NCBI GenBank assembly: GCA_964432975.1 | Contig: CAYSPS010000010.1 | Span: forward strand, 1-25,717 | DNA: 25,717 nt | Origin: CAYSPS01 sp964432975 | GTDB taxonomy: Bacteria > Babelota > Babeliae > Babelales > UBA12409 | Reading direction: 5' to 3' | Shown here: piece after piece, positions 23,508-25,717 of the stretch | How positions within the stretch are numbered: position 1 is the stretch's first letter | Layout: each line of letters opens with the position of its first letter | Translations under genes and position numbers: made by a program | The notes under the pieces: generated by a model | What the model was told of the DNA's origin: nothing | The model's database searches: none | The model's input: only the letters and a program-made list of their open reading frames with translations

Positions 23508-24266
23508 TCATCCGCGTCTCAAGCATGTGCGCTTTTTGCTTTTATAAAAGGTATCTTCTTCTATGCGCTCAAGACGGGATAACACTTTATACGTATTCCA
23601 GCTGGTGCGTACAATGGGTGGCGGATTATGTCGATGTTGCCATACAAAACGGCGCGTTGCTGGATCTCCCGGGCTTCCGCTGCCAAAATCTTCATATAAT
23701 TTTTTATACTCATCATACTGAAAATCTGATGAGGTTTTGGCAAGAATTGATGCGGCACCCACAATAACATATTTTTCATCTGCTTGGTGTTCAGGAATAA
23801 TCTGTACCCGCTGAATCTTCTCTTTATTAATACTCTTATTAATCAAGGAAGCAAGATCACGCGAGAGCATCTGATGTAATCGCTGCCAAAAAAGGATTGG
23901 ATTTACTTCCCAATTATCAACATACAAAAAATGTATTGATATTTTTTCTTGCAAGCTATCAACAATACGCAAGAAAATCGACATTTCCCATTCATTAAGA
24001 TTCAGCGTTTTATTGTCAATCATCTGCGGCTCAATTTCTTGAATAGAATAAGCCTGTGCTGTCTCTTTAATGATGTGCGCTAAACGTTCCCGCTTTTTAC
24101 GGCTCAAACATTTACTATCGGTAACCCCTAATTTACGCCACGCACTGATTGTTTTTTGATCAGCCACTACGCCAGCAAGAAAAATGCTTCCGATGCACGG
24201 GCATTTGGTCGCATCATCAATACCAGCGATAAGCACTGTATCATTATTTTGAGATGTCATAATCAT
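23508..24266 (-). CDS. rnhB: ribonuclease HII-family protein, archaeal-like, with altered active-site motif
   Basis: RNase HII removes ribonucleotides from DNA-RNA hybrids. 252 residues (bacterial enzymes ~200). Many segments resemble archaeal RNase HII: GVTDSKCLSRKKRERL, TLNLNEWE, FLYVDNWEVNP, GAASILAKTSSD, DFGSGSPGDPATRRFV and PPIVRTSWNTYKVL. The catalytic acids align to D17, D18, D117 and D163, but the normal DEAGRGP is DDATKCP (17-23). So the conserved Glu is Asp, and the GRG motif that reads the ribonucleotide 2'-OH is TKC. Activity or specificity may therefore differ, perhaps junction-independent. The start is at MIMTSQ; no strong ribosome-binding site is seen. Confidence 0.85.
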   Translation of the reverse strand: MIMTSQNNDTVLIAGIDDATKCPCIGSIFLAGVVADQKTISAWRKLGVTDSKCLSRKKRERLAHIIKETAQAYSIQEIEPQMIDNKTLNLNEWEMSIFLRIVDSLQEKISIHFLYVDNWEVNPILFWQRLHQMLSRDLASLINKSINKEKIQRVQIIPEHQADEKYVIVGAASILAKTSSDFQYDEYKKLYEDFGSGSPGDPATRRFVWQHRHNPPPIVRTSWNTYKVLSRLERIEEDTFYKSKKRTCLRRG

Positions 24267-24402
24267 GATGTTTAACTTTTAATAGAAACCACTGCTACCC
24301 AAGATTAGCACATTTTTATAAAAAAGATGATATATTTTCTTAAGATTTTTTACAAAAATTATTTTTTAGCGCAGCAAGAATGCTCTAATTTCAACTTGTT
24401 TT

Positions 24403-24420
24403 GCAAAAATTTTTTTTTGC
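24403..24420. repeat. A/T-rich hairpin after the DUF3175 gene
   Basis: GCAAAAA pairs with TTTTTGC around TTTT just beyond the stop of the DUF3175 gene on the minus strand. It could be a weak terminator. The gap 24267-24425 otherwise shows only A/T-rich sequence and no gene. Confidence 0.3.
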
Positions 24421-24425
24421 TTTTT

Positions 24426-24641
24426 CTAATTCATTTTTTGTGACGTACTGAGATTTTTGCCAGCACGATTAATATAAAACTGTACCATGCGTATGGCAGA
24501 CCCAATCCCTTTGGGCGACACACTTTTGCGCGACATAATTTTTGCCACCTTGTCAGCTGGCTGAGAAAATGTGCCGCTTGGTGGAAACGTAGAAACGGTC
24601 GCAACGCGACCCGACCACTTATTAATGCGCTTTTTAACCAC
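24426..24641 (-). CDS. DUF3175 family small protein
   Basis: 71 residues, starting at GTG with GAGGG six bases upstream. The pattern KWSGRVATVS...GTFSQPADKVAKIMSRKS...GSAIRMVQFYINRAGKNL matches the DUF3175 family as I recall it (KWS..V.....GVFT.DDP..IA.SL..S.......SAM.ML.FYINRAGK.L). These are small proteins of unknown function, often basic and possibly nucleic-acid associated. A longer frame on the same strand (24431-24718) is a shadow. The gene starts 25 bases after the upstream peptidase-like gene. Confidence 0.8.
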   Translation of the reverse strand: MVKKRINKWSGRVATVSTFPPSGTFSQPADKVAKIMSRKSVSPKGIGSAIRMVQFYINRAGKNLSTSQKMN

Positions 24642-24666
24642 TCACTACCCTCACTTTTTATATCTT

Positions 24667-25365
24667 TCACTTGATCACTTCTTGTAGATAATTTACTTGT
24701 TCCAAAGCAGAATACCACCAGCGACCATGATTGTTCATTGCCGTTTGGCGCAGTGTATCTATATGCGCACGCACAACATCTGCCTTATTCAAAGCTACAA
24801 GCTTTTGAGCTGCAACAATATCTGCTTCTTTTTCTTGACACCTAACTATACGTGGAAGCAATGCAAAGGTCGTTGCGGCCACACTCACCCCAATTGCAGC
24901 AAGACCGGCCGTCTTCAACATTGGCTGTGTACGTGGTGCTGCGAGATTGTTTTTGAGTAAAAATAGATTAGAAATTAACGTTGCACCAGCCAATGCGCTT
25001 AATGTCACCAATTTAAGATGATGCCGTTGCGCATAGTGAGCAGCCTCATGATGTACTTGAAATATCCGCTCTTCTGGTGAACAAGAAACAAGAGCCTTTT
25101 CATCCAACCAAATACCAAATGCAGTAAAAGATGACACTGGTGTGCCAGCAATGAACGAACCAATCTTATTCATCTTTTTAACCGCAACATCTTCAGGATG
25201 CGCAACTCCGTGCGCTTGCAACGCGCTGCGCACTAACTCCCGATACTCCTTTTTGGCATCAACATTTCCTAAAATTTTGCAATAAAAACCGCTAACAAGC
25301 GATTGCGCGGCCAATGCACCGGCAGGAACAAGAAATAAAATCATACTTGCTAAAAATTTTTTCAT
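24667..25365 (-). CDS. exported M48-like zinc metallopeptidase
   Basis: 232 residues with GGAG upstream and a clear signal peptide (MKKFLASMILFLVPAGALAA). The zinc motif is H106-E-A-A-H110 (QVHHEAAHYAQRHH). Two hydrophobic segments follow (about 118-138 and 150-170), and then E177-K-E-A-D181, matching ExxAD of M48. It has the same motif-membrane-motif order as the 18759-19667 protein, but a cleavable-looking N-terminus and little other similarity. Likely roles are envelope protein turnover or secreted effector processing; I cannot choose. A TATAAT at 25387-25392 is the probable -10. Confidence 0.75.
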   Translation of the reverse strand: MKKFLASMILFLVPAGALAAQSLVSGFYCKILGNVDAKKEYRELVRSALQAHGVAHPEDVAVKKMNKIGSFIAGTPVSSFTAFGIWLDEKALVSCSPEERIFQVHHEAAHYAQRHHLKLVTLSALAGATLISNLFLLKNNLAAPRTQPMLKTAGLAAIGVSVAATTFALLPRIVRCQEKEADIVAAQKLVALNKADVVRAHIDTLRQTAMNNHGRWWYSALEQVNYLQEVIK

Positions 25366-25386
25366 TCAAAAAACTCCGTTACTTAA

Positions 25387-25392
25387 ATTATA
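25387..25392 (-). promoter_or_regulatory. candidate -10 element of the exported peptidase gene
   Basis: Perfect TATAAT on the minus strand 22 bases before the ATG at 25365. TTGATA lies upstream but only 10 bases away, so no standard -35 is visible. Confidence 0.35.
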
Positions 25393-25487
25393 TAAATCAT
25401 TGTATCAACTTTTTATGAAAAAATCTCGCACTATGCTCCAGAGATACAGAAAAATCTTATCAAGCGGCGAATGCACACAAAAGCGTG

Positions 25488-25508
25488 TTTAACAGCAGAC
25501 CTGTTAAA
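25488..25508 (-). terminator. hairpin after the small terminal ORF
   Basis: TTTAACAG and CTGTTAAA form an 8-pair perfect stem around a 5-base loop, beginning 6 bases after the stop of the 25515-25652 ORF. On the minus strand it is followed by CACGCTTTTG, a weak T tract. Its position supports the small ORF as a real 3' end. Confidence 0.4.
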
Positions 25509-25514
25509 GTTATT

Positions 25515-25652
25515 CTACAGGCCAAACGGAAATGTCTCTGGAATGCCTTCTTCACCTTTGTGCCACTGCGCAGAATATTCAAGCGGTGTCACGGCATGCG
25601 TAACATCGTAGTGAATTATCACGTCAAATTGTGCATAATGTAAGTTTATCAT
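25515..25652 (-). CDS. possible 45-residue protein, function unknown
   Basis: An ATG at 25652 opens a 45-residue frame (MINLHYAQFDVIIHYDVT..., ending ETFPFGL) with non-random, aromatic-rich composition. The frame can extend ~16 codons upstream before a TGA, so it is complete in the window, but no ribosome-binding site is visible. It may be the tail of a gene broken by a frameshift or a genuine small protein. A hairpin follows its stop. The remaining stretches 25366-25514 and 25653-25717 show no gene. Confidence 0.35.
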   Translation of the reverse strand: MINLHYAQFDVIIHYDVTHAVTPLEYSAQWHKGEEGIPETFPFGL

Positions 25653-25717
25653 TTTTAGATATTTAACGCGAACTCGATCTAACGAGCAAGAAGAGATTGA
25701 TCACAAAATAGCGCAAT

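Noticed and set aside
24431..24718. 95-residue frame on the minus strand
   Set aside because: It overlaps the DUF3175 frame and the end of the peptidase gene. The DUF3175 match is in the other frame, so this is a shadow.
1..25717. CRISPR arrays, IS elements, toxin-antitoxin or defence islands
   Set aside because: No regularly spaced repeats, transposase motifs, terminal repeats or recognised defence domains were seen on either strand.

Overview
The window is a compact, almost fully coding stretch of a bacterial chromosome. It holds about 25 protein genes, one tRNA and one 10-base assembly gap (N at 8507-8516). Most genes are bacterial housekeeping genes: gyrB, tadA, a dksA-like gene, tRNA-Thr, rpsI, glmS, an ftsB-like gene, sod, lysS, serS, a DEAD-box helicase, arfB, phr and rnhB. 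Between them sit many lineage-specific proteins with signal peptides. GyrB carries the long insert of the roughly 800-residue form, and secreted proteins are common. There are no phage, IS or CRISPR signatures. The style (small, dense, host-associated-looking, many short exported hypotheticals) fits Candidatus Dependentiae (TM6/Babeliae) best. That assignment is my inference from gene content and style, not from a marker phylogeny.

Layout. 1-2700: a 47-residue exported peptide gene runs tail to tail into gyrB (minus). 2776-6750 is a plus-strand information-processing and envelope run: tadA, overlapping a dksA-like gene; tRNA-Thr(CGT); rpsI with its own strong promoter and leader hairpin; glmS; an ftsB/divIC-like gene. 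6839-8620: Mn-type sod, a small exported protein, a long perfect inverted repeat, and the decayed paralogue of that exported protein running into the assembly gap. 8624-10105: lysS. 10106-15719 is all minus strand: a pyrophosphatase-like gene, serS, a DUF58 gene, a DUF4381-like membrane gene, a PNPOx-like flavin-barrel gene, and a large exported coiled-coil protein. 15975-17013: two exported proteins of unknown function. 17019-19667 (minus): a DbpA/DeaD-type helicase and an integral-membrane M48-like peptidase. 19809-22824 (plus): a frameshifted class C beta-lactamase homologue, arfB and phr. 22811-25652 (minus): a small C-terminal ORF, an exported M48-like protein, a DUF3175 gene, rnhB and an exported GDP-mannose-hydrolase-like Nudix protein.

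How the genes work together. Translation and its quality control dominate (lysS, serS, tadA, tRNA-Thr, rpsI, arfB, helicase). Cell-wall supply and division are represented by glmS and the ftsB-like gene. Stress and repair are represented by sod, phr, rnhB and the DksA-like protein. The least explained part is the exported set: small proteins, coiled-coil proteins, two M48-like proteins and the Nudix protein.

Most notable: a clean +1 frame change at a CCC-A site in the AmpC-like gene; an archaeal-looking RNase HII whose GRG substrate-recognition motif and catalytic Glu are replaced; a Nudix gene whose signal peptide is reached only if a six-A run is read as seven; a 68-base tadA/dksA overlap; an S9 protein with a roughly 100-residue basic extension; and several tail-to-tail gene pairs with no room for a terminator. 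I did not find a clear new multi-gene defence or mobile system.
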